DNA from: Ctena decussata
Taxonomy: Eukaryota; Mollusca; Bivalvia; Lucinida; Lucinidae
Direction: 5' to 3'
NCBI GenBank assembly: GCA_963989385.1
Contig: OZ022500.1
Coordinates: 114,617,842-114,681,841 of the forward strand
DNA length: 64,000 nucleotides
Shown here: piece after piece, positions 1 to 9,893 of the stretch
How positions within the stretch are numbered: position 1 is the stretch's first letter
Layout of the letters: the number at the start of each line of letters is the position of its first letter
Notes under the pieces: generated by a model
Seen by the model: only the letters and a program-made list of their open reading frames with translations
The model's database searches: none
Told to the model about the DNA's origin: nothing
Program-made: the position numbers and the translations under genes

Positions 1-34
1 GACGTTTAAAATTACCACTGATATACCTCTATGC

Positions 35-144
35 CCATGTTCCTACATCTGTATGTATTCTCGGTTCTTGAAGGAACTTTTTAAGATTTTAATTTTAAAG
101 AATAGCTGCCGGGCCGTGTAGTGCAATCGGTAGGGCACCTGACT
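35..144 (+). repeat. Partial duplicate of the SINE-A insertion site
   Basis: This segment matches 500-609 at a constant offset of 465 bases, covering about 70 bp of flank plus the first ~30 bp of a SINE-A head. The SINE stops at the base of its anticodon stem and runs into a T-rich stretch (145-165) that repeats the upstream flank (81-100). I infer a local duplication made after the SINE inserted, with the rest of the SINE then lost between short direct repeats. Confidence 0.6.
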
Positions 145-572
145 TTTTAAGATTTTAATTTTACCTCACTGCAGCTGGTGTTGTGCCGTGTGACGGCCGT
201 AAAACGTCTCCCCGTACATCATCCATAGTGCAGATTATATTTCATTTACATGTATATCCTTTGAGATCAGAGGATAGACTCTGAGAAATTTAGAATTTGA
301 GATCGATTTAGGCTATTATTCTAGATCATCGTTTTTTGTATTATTTTTATATTATTTGGATCCTTTTGAAATTAATCAGTCTTTGAATCGACTGCCCAAT
401 TGAAATTAAGAAATTACAGAATGCTTTTTTCTGGTTTCGTAACCAAATATTGTCAGGGTCACTGAAGAGGCTTTATTAGCCGAAACTACGTAGTCTGGTC
501 CATGTTCCTACATCTGTATGTATTCTCTGCTCTTGAAGGAACTTTTTAAGATATTGATTTTAAAGAATAGCT

Positions 573-831
573 GCCGGGCCGTGTAGTGCAATCGGTAGGG
601 CACCTGACTCATAAGTCAGATGTCCTGGGTTCGAAATCCGGTCTGGCCACATACTTTCGTTTCTCCTGATTCAAGAAGGGCAGTTATCAGTTACTGGCGA
701 AAGTATGGGCACTTAGTACTGGTTAACCGCTTAGGAGGTCTAAGCCTGCCCAGGAATAGTGTGGTTAGGGTAACTAACCGTCCCGACATGACCAGCTGTT
801 TACCATGGACGTTAAGCATCAAATCAATCAA
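573..831 (+). repeat. SINE-A, complete copy with tRNA-Met-like head
   Basis: The first ~75 bases fold as a tRNA-like head: box A begins TAGTGCAATCGG, box B is GGTTCGAAATCC, the T stem pairs fully, the acceptor pairs at six of seven positions, and the anticodon is CAT. The anticodon loop is one base short, so it is probably not a working tRNA gene. A ~185-bp body follows, ending in CGTTAAGCATCAAATCAATC. A 13-bp target duplication TTAAAGAATAGCT flanks it at 560-572 and 832-844. Other copies lie at 31682-31858 (reverse, no head) and, split in two, at 39734-39801 and 46188-46389. Confidence 0.85.
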
Positions 832-861
832 TTAAAGAATAGCTATGGGTCTAAGCTAGCT

Positions 862-1110
862 AGAGGTGGTTGGGTGGTGCGATGGTGCTTGTTATAACTT
901 CCAGTGCCGGGGCGTTCTACTGAATTGGATAATAGTAGGGAAAGGGCCTACGGTACTTGCAGTAAGTGCGGGTGGGGGTTGTTTTGCCATTTTATCTTTC
1001 ATCTATTATCTTTATTCTTTCTCCCTCTCGTTAGAAGATGGCACGATATGGACTGAAATAATCCGAAATACTGTCTCAAAGGGCCGTTTCTCCAAAACAA
1101 CCAACCAACC
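862..1110 (+). repeat. SINE-B, forward copy
   Basis: A ~250-bp element flanked by a 9-bp target duplication AAGCTAGCT (853-861 and 1111-1119). The same sequence recurs in reverse at 3790-3995, 7066-7530 (two copies), 19079-19153 joined to 28478-28700, and 51367-51600. In this orientation it ends in CCAAAACAACCAACCAACC, a tail resembling that of SINE-A. I could not recognise a clear tRNA head, so the origin of the 5' part is open. Confidence 0.75.
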
Positions 1111-1131
1111 AAGCTAGCTCCATTCGGACAG

Positions 1132-1270
1132 CTAAGACTGATCAGACTGGGTGGATGCGCAGGCTCATATGAGTCTTCGCCGAGCGCACATGCCACTTTG
1201 TTGGTTCCCAGCGCGCACATGCCACTTTGTCGGTTTTCTCGTGTCGCGGCTCGTGGTTTTCTCGTGTCAT
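1132..1270 (+). repeat. MITE-P, right half
   Basis: This carries the right half of a fold-back MITE seen complete at 43938-44163 and 57166-57404: AGACTGATCAGACTGGG, then GCACATGCCACTTTGTTGG, then a TCGTGTCGCGGCTC terminus. The segment GCGCACATGCCACTTTGT occurs twice in a row here, so the end is locally duplicated. Confidence 0.6.
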
Positions 1271-1587
1271 GAGAAAGAAATTCGGAGCCCCAATTTGGTT
1301 TAAACAATATTTTGTTCAGCTATGAGATACATTCAGAGTACAGTTTTCATGATAAGGATTTGGTCGAAAGCTCATAGCTTGTATAGTCCATTTCCTAATG
1401 GTTTTATTAGAACTCTTCGTATAACAGCACTGCCAACTGCAAAATAGATAAGAAGGCAACGATCAGGGACCGCTTGCATTGGGTCGATACCAAAACCCGG
1501 AACACCCGAACAGACGGAATACCAGAACATGGTCATGCTCATAAAGTTACATCCGTATGGCATTTGTAGTACAGAGTTATTGCCCTT

Positions 1588-2060
1588 GAATCGACTGAAA
1601 ATCAATAAAATGAGCCCTAACTATGTAACCAATACCCAAACTTCATTAAACTTAAACCAAGTATGTATGACCATAATGCTGTTATGCACATAAGTTTCAT
1701 CAGTGTGGCTTTGGTAGTATGTGAGTTACTGCTCTTGATCGACTTAAAATCAATAAAATGAGCCGTAACTAAGAAACCAATTATCGAAACTTCATGAAAC
1801 TTAAACCAAGTATGTATGACCATAACGCTGTTATGCACATAATGTTTCATCAGTATGGCTTTGGTAGTACATCAGTTAATGGCCTTGAATTGACTTAAAA
1901 TCAATAAAATGAGCCATAATTAAGTAACCAATTACCGAAACTTCGAAGTAACTTAAACTAAATATGTGTCACCGTATCACAGTTATGCACATAAAGTTTC
2001 ATCAGAATGGTATCAGTTGTGCAAGAGTTATTGCCCTTGAATAAATTTATAATTGACAAA
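1588..2060. repeat. ~150-bp tandem repeat, about three units
   Basis: The motif AAAATCAATAAAATGAGCC recurs near 1597, 1747 and 1897, with a decayed version near 2045, giving a period of about 150. Units also share TATGACCATAA and GTTATGCACATAA. Nothing in it looks coding. A run of twelve or more G lies just downstream near 2150-2162. Confidence 0.75.
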
Positions 2061-2395
2061 TTCAGCCACAACTAATTCGTCAATGAATAGAATTCTATGA
2101 CACTTATACATAAACTAACAAATAAGGGCCACTTCGACGAGTGACGAGTGGGGGGGGGGGGGTATAAATTCACCGAATTTACTTGTTTAAACTGTATTTT
2201 ATTCAGTTAAGCTACATATATAAGCGCAATGCTTGTATGACAGTCACCTCTTAAAGTGTTACCAAGAACAAAGAAATTGTATAGAAAGTCATACTTCTAC
2301 ATAAATACAGAATCTGGACCTGACAGCAGGTTTAGAAACCATATAGCAGCCTTAAGATAAAAAAACATAAATGGCATACATTTTTTTTGGGACGA

Positions 2396-3290
2396 GGCCT
2401 GCAAACGGAAACGCACAGAGCAGTCGAAACTATTCTTCAGGACGAAGCCATCTGTCTTCACGAACATTGAAACAATAGTTGAACTTAAGGCACCACATAA
2501 CGTTAACAAAGAATCGGTCACTCAGAGAACTGCATCCCACGAAGCTGTGTCCAAAGTAAGGAATGTGAAACAAATAAATAGGCAAAGGCAGACAAGAAAA
2601 ACAGAATGAGTCACGATGCCCTATTGAACACTCATGATATTGCGTTTGAAGAGCCGAATAATATATCCCACATAATAGCATACCCAGATCTAGCAATAGA
2701 TGCTAGACAGATAGATTTGTTAAATGAACTGGACAAACTGATGCGTTTTAAGGACGAACACGTGCTTCTAAGCTTCCACACAGCCTTTTGCCAAGGCCAG
2801 TTTCACGTCAGTCCCCTCCTTTTCAAACAAGTCATATTTGAAAGTTTGCCAGTTATCCCAGCATTGTTTGTGATACCCGTAATGTGCTTAAGTATTGGGA
2901 CACCTAAAATTATTTATTTTCCATTTGTCCCACATGGAAAATAATTAATTTAGGTGTCCCAATATTTCGGCACATTAAGTAAATGAGGGAAAGCTACAAG
3001 AAATTCACGAGGCACTCTTTAAGATTTTCATGCCCCATATCAAGCGAACATCTGATGTTCCAATTGCTGCAGACATGGAAGCTGGTATTGTTAATGCTAA
3101 AACGAAAGAAATCCAACTTGTCATTGATGGGTTGTTGGCGACACATGGAAGAAAGCATGGACCATTATTTGTCACACATGGCGGAGATGTCAGCATCAGA
3201 AAGAAATACAGAAATGACGTGCTTGAAATCTTCAGATGTATACAGCAGACGATTGCTGCACGAAAAAGAAAAGACATGTGACCCAGACTT
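2396..3290 (+). pseudogene. MULE-like transposase relic
   Basis: Conceptual reading gives a basic N-terminal stretch (from ~2400) that shifts frame near 2607. It continues with LLSFHTAFCQGQFHVSPLLF around 2766-2825 and, after an inserted hairpin MITE, VPIAADMEAGIVNA around 3056-3097. From memory these two motifs resemble the 'LLSYDTTF..GDFYVSPLLFRH' and 'PIVTDxExxIVNA' blocks of MULE-like transposases in invertebrates. Here the first block reads FHT instead of the expected YDT, so the presumed first catalytic Asp is lost. Downstream of ~3100 I cannot align it further. There is at least one frameshift and one insertion. The family assignment is tentative. Confidence 0.4.
2880..2979. mobile_element. 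Hairpin MITE with TA-type ends
   Basis: The two halves form one imperfect hairpin of about 98 bp. The left arm contains GTATTGGGACACCTAAA and the right arm TTTAGGTGTCCCAATA. It is bordered by TA (near 2881 and 2974-2980), compatible with a Tc1/mariner-type target. It splits the MULE-like relic, whose recognisable motifs resume after it (reading EGKLQE). Confidence 0.65.
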
Positions 3291-3789
3291 CGCAAACTAT
3301 TTTAGCAAGAACATTGTACCAAAGTTTCGATACTTTTGAAAATAAAGTCTTATTTCCGTTCCCAGCTCACAGTACTGGTTACAAATCTAAACGGCGACAA
3401 GCAAAATCTAAAAAAGATTACAGAAACGCACTTGTTTTGTATTTTGCAAGAAGTGATTTTCGACAGCTGCCATAAGGAATTCCATCCAGAATGCTTTGGA
3501 ATCAGCAGCTCTGTAAATTATTCTACACTGGCCGTTTGCAATATTAAATAATGTCATGATGTATAATGTATACTATAAATGTATTTTGTTATCTTTTATT
3601 ACTGTCATGTATCATAGACGCCAAACTGTATCTGACATACGGAACAGATAAAAGAAAACGGAAATATATATATATTATATTGAACACTTATTAAAAAGAG
3701 GGAACAGTACCGTCTGGTTAAGTTGACAAAATATAATAATTGAGGTACGGAGCACAATATGAGTAACGATAAAACAAAACAGAACGTTC
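3291..3789. other. Unassigned stretch after the MULE relic
   Basis: It holds two short overlapping open frames (to ~3551), one with a Cys/His pattern CHKEFHPEC that could be a decayed zinc-binding segment or chance. An AT dinucleotide run follows at 3667-3678. I see no confident gene. Confidence 0.3.
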
Positions 3790-3995
3790 AACATGACGCC
3801 CGGAACGTCTGTATCGGGCCGTCTTCCAGAGAAAGGAAAAGAACAGAGAAATGATAAACGAGAAAAATAAACATCCAAACAACACCCACCTACACCTAGT
3901 CCAGTAGGCCCTAGTCCTACTTTTATCTGAATGAGTAGGAAATTACGGCACTGAGAGTTACCCTGTACCATCGCCCGACGACCCAATCCTTAATG
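3790..3995 (-). repeat. SINE-B, diverged copy
   Basis: It shares TCGGGCCGTCTTCCAGAGA, then AGTAGGCCCTAGTCCTAC, then a GCACCATCGCCCGACGACC-like end with the copies at 7066-7530, in the same orientation. The tail is decayed and I see no clear target duplication. Confidence 0.65.
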
Positions 3996-4034
3996 CGACT
4001 CTTCGTATAACTAGAAAATGTGTTTATGAAACAC

Positions 4035-5794
4035 TATGCCCCCAACCATATGCTTGCCTCTAAAGAAAGCTCATCCCATAATGTTTAAGTCAGAAAGGGG
4101 TTTAATTGGTTCATCTACATCATAGCTTGTAACTGTATGCCAAATATAAGGAACATAGCTTAGTGGTTCTTCAGATATTTTGTTCACGAAGTTATTCATA
4201 TAGCGTCTTTGAATACAAAATTCATATAGCGTCTTTGAATACTAAATGCCTATGTCCGAAAATGAGAAAAATTCTGTCAAACATTTATAAAATGGGCTCT
4301 TAAGTTAATCAGGTTATCTATACCTTGGTCCTAACCTGCATGCCAAATATAAGGATCCTAGCTTATGCGGTTCTTCAGATATTTGTTCACAAGCTTGTTC
4401 CTATACAAAATGCCTATGTCTGAAAAAGGGGAATAACTCAACCAAAAATTTACGAAATATGCTCAAAAGTTAATCAGGTCATGGGCACCCAAATCTGTAA
4501 CTGTATGCCAAGTATCAGGGCCCTAGCTTATGCTGTTCTTCAGATACTTTGTTCACAAGGTTGTTCCTATATAAAATGACGAAGTCGAAACAGGGGCATA
4601 ACTCCTAAATGACGAGACCGGCAGATGAAAAAATATACAGGTTCGGTTATTTTTCATGTTCATGCAGCATACAAGATTTCAAGTTCCTATCTGTTATGGT
4701 TCTTGACCGTATGTAAGGATACCTTTGTACCATAGGCTTCAATGCACTAAGTCAAAAAAGGAGAATAACTCAGTCAAAAATTCACCAGTATTGTTCAAAA
4801 GTTAATCAGGTCATCTACACCTCAGGCAATGTCTTCCTGCAAAAAATCATGAGCATAGCACCAGGGGTCCTCGAGATATTTTGTTCACAAGGTTCCATAG
4901 GCTTACAATGCACTAAGTCAAAAAGGGGGCATAACTCGATCAAAAGTTCACCAATTTATTTCAAAAGTTAATCAGGTCGTCTACACCTTGGGCAATATCT
5001 TCCTGCAAAAATTCACGATCCTAGCATCAGGGGTTCTTGAGATATTTTGTTCACAAGGTTCCATAGGCTTCCAATGCACTAAGTCGAAAAGGGGTATAAC
5101 TCGATCAAAAGTTCACAAATTTCTTTCAAAAGTTAATCAGGTCGTCTACACCTTGGGCAATATCTTCCTGCATAAATTCACGATCCTAGCATCAGGGGTT
5201 CCTGAGATATTTTGTTCACATGGTTCCATAGGCTTACAATGCACTAAGTCGAAAAGGGGCATAACTCGGTCAAAAATTCACAAATTTCTTTCAAAAGTTA
5301 ATCAGGTCATCTACACCTTTGGCAATGTCATCCTGCAAAACCTCATGATCCTAGCATCAGGGATTTTGGAGATATTTTGTTCACAAGGTTCCATAGGCTT
5401 ACAATGCACTAAGTCAAAAAAGGGGCATAACTCGGTCAAAAATTCCCTAATTTTTTCCAAAAGTTAATCAGGTCATCTACACCTTGGGCAATGTCATCCT
5501 GCAAAAAATCATGATCCTAGCATCAGGGGTTCTTGAGATATTTTGTTCACAAGGTTCCATAGACTAAGTTGAAAAAGGGGCATAACTCCGGAAATACATG
5601 ACCGGCAGAAAAAAGAAAAAATACGGGTCCGCTTATTTTTCAAGTACATGCCACACATAAAATTTCAACATCCTAGCATAAGCAGTTCTTGAGTTTACCA
5701 GCTGCCAAAAGGCGTTACGGACAGACGGACGGACAGACGGACGGACAGGCCCAAACCAATATGCCCCCTCAACTTCTCCGAAGTTGGGGGCATA
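4035..5794. mobile_element. Modular repeat C (tandem ~165-bp units, palindromic end)
   Basis: The ends are inverted copies: TATGCCCCCAAC at 4035-4046 and GTTGGGGGCATA at 5783-5794. Inside are about eight diverged units marked by AAGTTAATCAGGTC (near 4310, 4800, 4965, 5129, 5297 and 5462), with a period of about 165. A GGAC-rich stretch (5720-5750) precedes a terminal hairpin (arms 5760-5775 and 5781-5794). Because 165 is a multiple of three, the units keep a 159-residue frame open (4988-5467) that is simply the repeat translated. The ends suggest a non-autonomous DNA element, but I cannot name the superfamily. Confidence 0.6.
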
Positions 5795-5810
5795 ACAATT
5801 GGAACTTCAC

Positions 5811-6215
5811 GGAATTGGCCGAGCGGTGATCCGATTGTTCGCATAACAGCAATGCCAACTGCTAAGTAGATGAGAATGCATAGGCAACCATACCGTATGA
5901 ACAGATGAATCGTTTGATGTGCAAATAGGCAAATGGGAACCCCTTTGTGCATGAAGGCAATCTCATTTAACTATGTTTGTACAGAAATATGTGGACGCTA
6001 ATGAATATTCAGGCGATGAGTAATTGCTTGCAGGTAGGTTTGCCTCCTTGATGGTCCCACATCCATGAAGGTGTATAGGTATACCTTCCTGTTTTCCCAA
6101 TTTTTCTCAAAGGTGGACAACTTTTGAAACTACCTGTTTGCTTCCTTGACAAAGAAGCCCTTTCAAATCAATATTTACTCTTTAGGAAATAAATTCTGTG
6201 GGGTTTGGGTAAATT
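5811..6215. repeat. Dispersed repeat D, first copy
   Basis: It shares ordered blocks with 7545-8045: ACCATACCGTATGA, ATGAATCGTTT, TTTGTGCATGAAGGCA, GATGAGTAATTGC and CAACTTTTGA, with drift between. The first ~40 bases are a near-palindrome that also occurs inverted at 7552-7597. A weaker relative lies near 1405-1490. No coding potential is seen. Confidence 0.5.
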
Positions 6216-6226
6216 CTTTCCTTTAA

Positions 6227-7058
6227 GGCGGTGATAATTGCAGATTTGGGGCAAAGACAAAAATCTGCATAAAACGCTTAAAATACTATAAATCTTCCTA
6301 AAACTTAGCAGATGCATTCTTTATGTTGTTTCTCATAATTTAGAATCCTAAAATGCAGGATTTATTGGAATCCCAAGATGCAGAATTTGTTGATGTTAAA
6401 AAGTGTTTTTATAATGAAAAATCAAAGGGCAATTTTCTGCTGCGCAGAAACCTAAAATGATAATATACTAAGTCCTGAGGGTACCTTATTGCATTACAAA
6501 GAGCGCCCTAGCAATTATTTTTTCCAACTCTTTCACATATTATCAGGCTGAGCAGATAAAAAAGTAGTCTGTGTCCATTTTTTTGTCCAAAAACACTGGC
6601 GAGACCATTTAACAAGGTTGAACAAGTTCATTTACATACCTATGTTAGTATCCGTAATGTATTATTTATACGTAGGTAATATATAGGTGTGCTTGCCTAC
6701 CTTATATTTAATGAATGAATCCAGTGTATATGCACCTTGTACATGGTTGAACAGTTGGGAATAAGCTGGCGTTTTCATCTGGTCTACCTTACAATTTGAG
6801 AAAGAGTTGGAACAAATAATTGCTAGGACGCTCTTCATAATGCAATTTAGTACCTTCAGCGCTATTTTTTCAGATTTCTGCGCAAAAAATACTCTTTGAT
6901 CTTTTCTTGTAAAAACACCTTTTTAAGCAGCATGTATCACTTTTTTGTATTCTAAACTGTAGAGAACAACAAAAATAAGAAATCTGCTACTTTTCAGGGA
7001 GATACGTTATTTTTTACGGTTTTATGCAGATTTTTTGCATTTACCACAAATCACCACC
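6227..7058. mobile_element. Fold-back MITE with TTAA target duplication
   Basis: TTAA flanks both ends (6223-6226 and 7059-7062). The element opens GGCGGTGAT and closes ATCACCACC, and the inverted arms extend about 300 bp each: CCTAGCAATTATTTTTTCCA near 6509 is answered by the inverse near 6810. A ~250-bp centre is unique. TTAA duplications are characteristic of piggyBac and Kolobok families. No transposase is encoded. Confidence 0.7.
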
Positions 7059-7065
7059 TTAAAGG

Positions 7066-7530
7066 AGATTGATTGTTTTGTGTTTAAGGACCCTGTGAGA
7101 CAGTATTTCAGTCTATGTCGGGCCGTCTCCGAGAGAGAGGGAAAGAAAAGAGGAACGATAAACGAGATAAACAAACATCCAAACACCCACCTGTGCCTAC
7201 TGCAAGTACAGTAGGCCCTAGTCCTACTTTTATCCAGATTAGTTGTTTTTGTTGTTTTTTCAGTTTAACGGCCCTTTGAGACAGTATTTCAGTCTATATC
7301 GGGCCGTCTCCCAGAGAGGGAGAAAGAAGAGAAATGATAGGAGAGACAAAAATGTCCAAACAACCCCCACCCGCACCCACTGCAAGCACAGTAGGCCCTT
7401 GCCCTACTACCATCCAAATCAGTAGGACGCCCCTGCACTGGAAGTTATACGCAGCACCATCGCACCACCTCCTATCCGAATTAGTTGGACGCCCCGCCAC
7501 TGAAAGTTACTAAGCACTATCGCCCGACGA
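7066..7530 (-). repeat. SINE-B copy interrupted by a second SINE-B
   Basis: The outer copy runs from the GATTGATTG tail at 7066 to ~7245 and resumes at 7473 with its missing head. The inner copy (7246-7472) is bounded by a 15-bp duplication, TATCCAGATTAGTTG (7231-7245) and TATCCGAATTAGTTG (7473-7487), with two mismatches. Both insertions have the same orientation. Confidence 0.75.
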
Positions 7531-7544
7531 CCAATCCTTATTGC

Positions 7545-8045
7545 GACTCTTCGCATAACAATCGGAACACCGCTCGGCCAGTTCCGTGAATCACGGCATA
7601 CCATACCGTATGAGCAGATGAATCGTTTTATATGCAAATAAACAAATGGGGACCTGTTTGTGCATGAAGGCAGTTTGACCAACTTTTGCGAATTGCACAC
7701 GTATTATATATATGGGCGCTAAGGAATATTATAGCGATGAGTAATTGCATGCAAGAAGGTATGCGGCTTCTTTTCTTTGTATGAGAATGGCGTTGATTAT
7801 TTGCATGCTGGAGGCTAGTTTTTTTTTATGGCCCCACACGCAACTAAGTGTATGAGTACACCTTCATGTTTCCCCATTTTTTCAAAGGGAGACAACTTTT
7901 GAGACTGTCTGTTTGCTTCGCAGGGCAAAGAAGCTCTGCCAAAACAGTGTTTTCTATTCAAGTAATGCACTTCTTCATGGAGGGGGAAGGTGATGCAAGT
8001 TCTTTCCTTTAAACTCTCTGTAGTACTTCCAGCGATAAAAGCCTT
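7545..8045. repeat. Dispersed repeat D, second copy
   Basis: This is the diverged partner of 5811-6215, beginning just after the SINE-B. It keeps ACCATACCGTATGAGCAGATG, TTTGTGCATGAAGGCAG and GAGACAACTTTTGAGAC in the same order. I see no gene in it. Confidence 0.5.
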
Positions 8046-8166
8046 CAAACTGGTGACGTTATATACAAGAATACAAGATCTTTATTTCCAATTTTCGGCC
8101 CACATAGGAGCATACATAGAGGTATATAATATGTGAAACCAAATATATAAAAGGCCATCGGCCAAG

Positions 8167-9228
8167 TGTCACCCGACGTTTGAAATGTGTCACAAACTGC
8201 AGCCCTTTATTCAGTTTCAGAGTAACTATATGGCCAAAAACAGAAAATATGTGTATTACAGAACCTGGTCAGCAAATAATAACTGAAGCACAATTACTGG
8301 GCCTCTATGAAGTTATAAAATACTTAAGTTTAGAAAGGGGCATTTATGTGCAAAACCAGAAAATATGTGTATAACAGAACCTGGTAAGCAAATAATGATT
8401 GAAGCATAAGCAGAGACATATACGGTACCCCAATTACTGGGCCTCTATGAGGTTATAAAATACTTGAGTTCAGAACTGGGCGTATATGTGTAAAATCAGG
8501 CTACTGAAACTTTAGGCCCTTACAGAATGCCCAAAACATAAGACTGTATATCCAATAACAAAATAACAAGGGCCATAATCCTCCTAATATGAATCTGATG
8601 AAAAAGAACAATGCATTTATGAAAATTCAGCCCATTAATATGAATAGTTCTTGAGTTATCCCTTTACCTTTAAGTGAATGTCTATTATATATGGAAGGGG
8701 AATAACTCTGTCACTAATAAATTTAGCATATCCTAACAATAATCAGAATACTCAATTTACCAAATGCTAATAGCATACCAAATTTCAGCTCTCTCGGTCA
8801 AACGGTTCAAAAGTTGGAAAAATACCAAAAACGACAAAGGGCCATAACTTTGTAAAATATAGGACAATTGAAATTCCAAAATCACATGCACATCTTCAGA
8901 TCATGATGAAACATTCTGCACAATTTCAAGTCAATCTGATAAAAGGTGTGACAGGAGTTGCGGGGACAAGGTCTGAGTCAGCAAGGGCCGTAACTCCATC
9001 AAAAATGGCCGAAACAAAAAGAAAAAACCACATGCACATCTTCATATCATAAGAATACAATCTGTAAAATTTCAAATCAATCCGATGAAAGACGTAGGAG
9101 GAGTTGCGGGGACAAGATTTCGGACGGACGGAAGGACGGACGGAAGGACGGAAAGACGGACGGACGGACTGACACACGGACGGACGAGGGTCATTTCTAT
9201 AGTCTCCCTCCGCCTACGTCGGGTGACA
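8167..9228. mobile_element. Modular repeat with TGTCACCCGACG ends
   Basis: Perfect 12-bp inverted ends: TGTCACCCGACG (8167-8178) and CGTCGGGTGACA (9217-9228). Inside, a ~170-bp segment is repeated (CCAGAAAATATGTGTAT..CAGAACCTGGT near 8238 and 8353). A GGACGGACGG-type stretch (9120-9185) lies next to the right end. The layout matches repeats C, E, F and G. Nothing is encoded. Confidence 0.6.
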
Positions 9229-9294
9229 ATAATCAAGGAAAGAATTCCAAATGACAGATTACCTACTGGTTAAACAGAAATAATACTAACACAC

Positions 9295-9335
9295 AGGCAT
9301 ACAGAGAGAGAGACAGAGAAAGAGAGAGAGAGAGG
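9295..9335. repeat. (AG)n microsatellite
   Basis: An imperfect AGAGAG run with scattered C and A interruptions. Confidence 0.85.
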
Positions 9336-9715
9336 TATCTAGCAATTATCTAACTTTGGCAAAAATAAGCCCTTGATAGCAAGATGGTATGATTATGGTT
9401 ATGTCATTCATCATCATAATAATAACCACTGTCAGGAAACACAAATACTAAAGATATTACTGAATTTTTGATACAGAGCAATAAAGGTTAGGGGAAACAT
9501 TGCATGTAAAAGTCTATGACGCAACCCAATCGAAAAGACAATCTGGTACATGCATGCTACAAAGTCATAAGTGCCCACCAAGACAGCCAAGAGAAGAAAG
9601 CATGGGCATACTGCAAAGCTGCATGTACCCCCGAGTCTAACCCACCAAGGCAATCATAGTGCACACTATACCCACATGTCAATGTCATATTGATTCAGGC
9701 ACCCACCAGTATCGC

Positions 9716-9821
9716 CAAACAACTGAGTTATGTCATATATCATGATCCACATTAGATACAAAGTATACCAAACAACTAAGTTATGTCATATATCATGATC
9801 CACATTAGATACAAAGTATAC
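9716..9821. repeat. Two 53-bp direct repeats at the LINE 3' end
   Basis: CAAACAACTAAGTTATGTCA and the following 33 bases occur twice head to tail (9716-9768 and 9769-9821) with one visible difference. They lie about 70 bp past the ORF2 stop, read on the minus strand. I take them as the terminal tandem repeats of the LINE, a common arrangement in CR1-group elements. Confidence 0.7.
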
Positions 9822-9893
9822 CATAAACTTATATATAACCAGTACCTATCAGGTATTATATAACAATATACTTCAGTATATCTCTATTCAATA

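Noticed and set aside
573..650. Functional tRNA-Met gene
   Set aside because: The head folds well but has a short anticodon loop, sits at the start of a ~260-bp retroposon with target duplications, and recurs in the window as part of that retroposon.
4988..5467. 159-residue open frame with three 55-residue repeats
   Set aside because: It is the ~165-bp tandem unit of repeat C translated. The period is a multiple of three, so the frame stays open without selection.
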